From positions 1-6,155 of the forward strand of contig DRLF01000394.1 of assembly GCA_011051425.1 (NCBI GenBank): DNA of 6,155 nucleotides. Direction: 5' to 3'. Position numbers and translations under genes: made by a program. The stretch comes from Thiolapillus brandeum (GTDB lineage: Bacteria; Pseudomonadota; Gammaproteobacteria; Chromatiales; Chromatiaceae). Numbering within the stretch: the first letter of the stretch is position 1; each line of letters starts with the position of its first letter. The notes beneath the pieces were generated by a model. The model worked only from the letters and a program-made list of their open reading frames with translations. It was not told the DNA's origin and searched no databases. This document shows, in pieces, positions 5,796 to 6,155 of this stretch.

Positions 5796-6155
5796 ATGAA
5801 TAAAATGAGCGTGTTGAAGAAGGCTTTCCTGTCACTGCTGTTCCTGCCGCTGCTGTCCATGGCGCTGGCAGATGGATCTGTGCCCTGGAAAGACTGGTCG
5901 GATGCTGCCTTTGATCAGGCAAAAGCGGAAAACAAACTGGTTCTGGTGGATCTCAGCGCCGAATGGTGTGCCTATTGTAAAAAAATGGATGCCACCACCT
6001 GGCAGGACGCTAAAGTGCTGGCTGCCATCGAGCAGGATTACGTGCCCATACAGATCGTGGACGAGAAAGCCCTGGAGCTGGCGGAGCGTTACCGCCAGTA
6101 CGGCCGGCCGGCGGTCATCATCATGGATGCCGAGGGTAAGGAACTGATGCGCAAG
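5796..6155 (+). CDS. Periplasmic thioredoxin-like protein, 3' end outside the window
   Basis: Thioredoxin-fold protein, probably a periplasmic thiol-disulfide oxidoreductase. 120 codons are visible and the frame is still open at the right edge. It begins MNKMSVLKKAFLSLLFL, a basic start plus hydrophobic core, with a likely signal peptidase I site after Ala25 (MALA|DG). The active site is WCAYC (57-61) after strand VLVDLSAE (49-56), and the cis-Pro loop is Pro105 in GRPAVIIMD. The layout resembles single-domain thioredoxins related to the C-terminal domain of DsbD, without membrane segments in the visible part. The ATG at 5796 is chosen; an in-frame ATG at 5805 is the alternative, and only a distant AAGAGG (5776-5781) serves as ribosome site. 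It is divergent from rdgB. A partner such as a DsbD homologue may lie off the edge. The fold is certain, the substrate unknown. Confidence 0.85.
   Translation, partial: MNKMSVLKKAFLSLLFLPLLSMALADGSVPWKDWSDAAFDQAKAENKLVLVDLSAEWCAYCKKMDATTWQDAKVLAAIEQDYVPIQIVDEKALELAERYRQYGRPAVIIMDAEGKELMRK

Overview
The window looks like ordinary chromosome from a gammaproteobacterium. It holds type IV pilus minor-pilin genes next to ispH, and rdgB on the minus strand. There are no phage, transposon, tRNA, rRNA or CRISPR signals. Hand counts of single 60-base lines give about 47-53% G+C in the pilin block and about 62-67% in the protease, methyltransferase and rdgB genes. I cannot name a genus.

Layout. 2-442 (+) is the 3' part of a PilE-type minor pilin whose start lies off the left edge. 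508-1059 (-) is a FimT/GspH-type pseudopilin, convergent with it. 1235-2167 (-) is ispH, the last enzyme of the MEP isoprenoid pathway. A divergent 85-base gap leads to 2253-4043 (+), a 596-residue protein with a complete papain-type catalytic triad followed by an alpha/beta-hydrolase-like domain. Ten bases beyond its stop is the convergent end of a class I SAM methyltransferase (4054-5040, -). Its start overlaps the 3' end of rdgB (5033-5629, -), the dITP/XTP pyrophosphatase, so the two form an operon. After a 166-base divergent regulatory region, a periplasmic thioredoxin-like protein starts at 5796 (+) and runs off the right edge.

How they fit together. pilE, fimT and ispH belong to a neighbourhood that, as I recall, also occurs in pseudomonads, where the minor-pilin operon ends against ispH. 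rdgB and the methyltransferase are probably translationally coupled. The protease-hydrolase stands alone as a single-gene unit and is the least explained and most interesting item here. The other unusual points are a long Gln-rich helical insertion in the methyltransferase, loss of the FimT GRxR motif, a PilE-type pilin with no cysteine, and hairpin structures at the convergent junction and in the leader of the thioredoxin-like gene.
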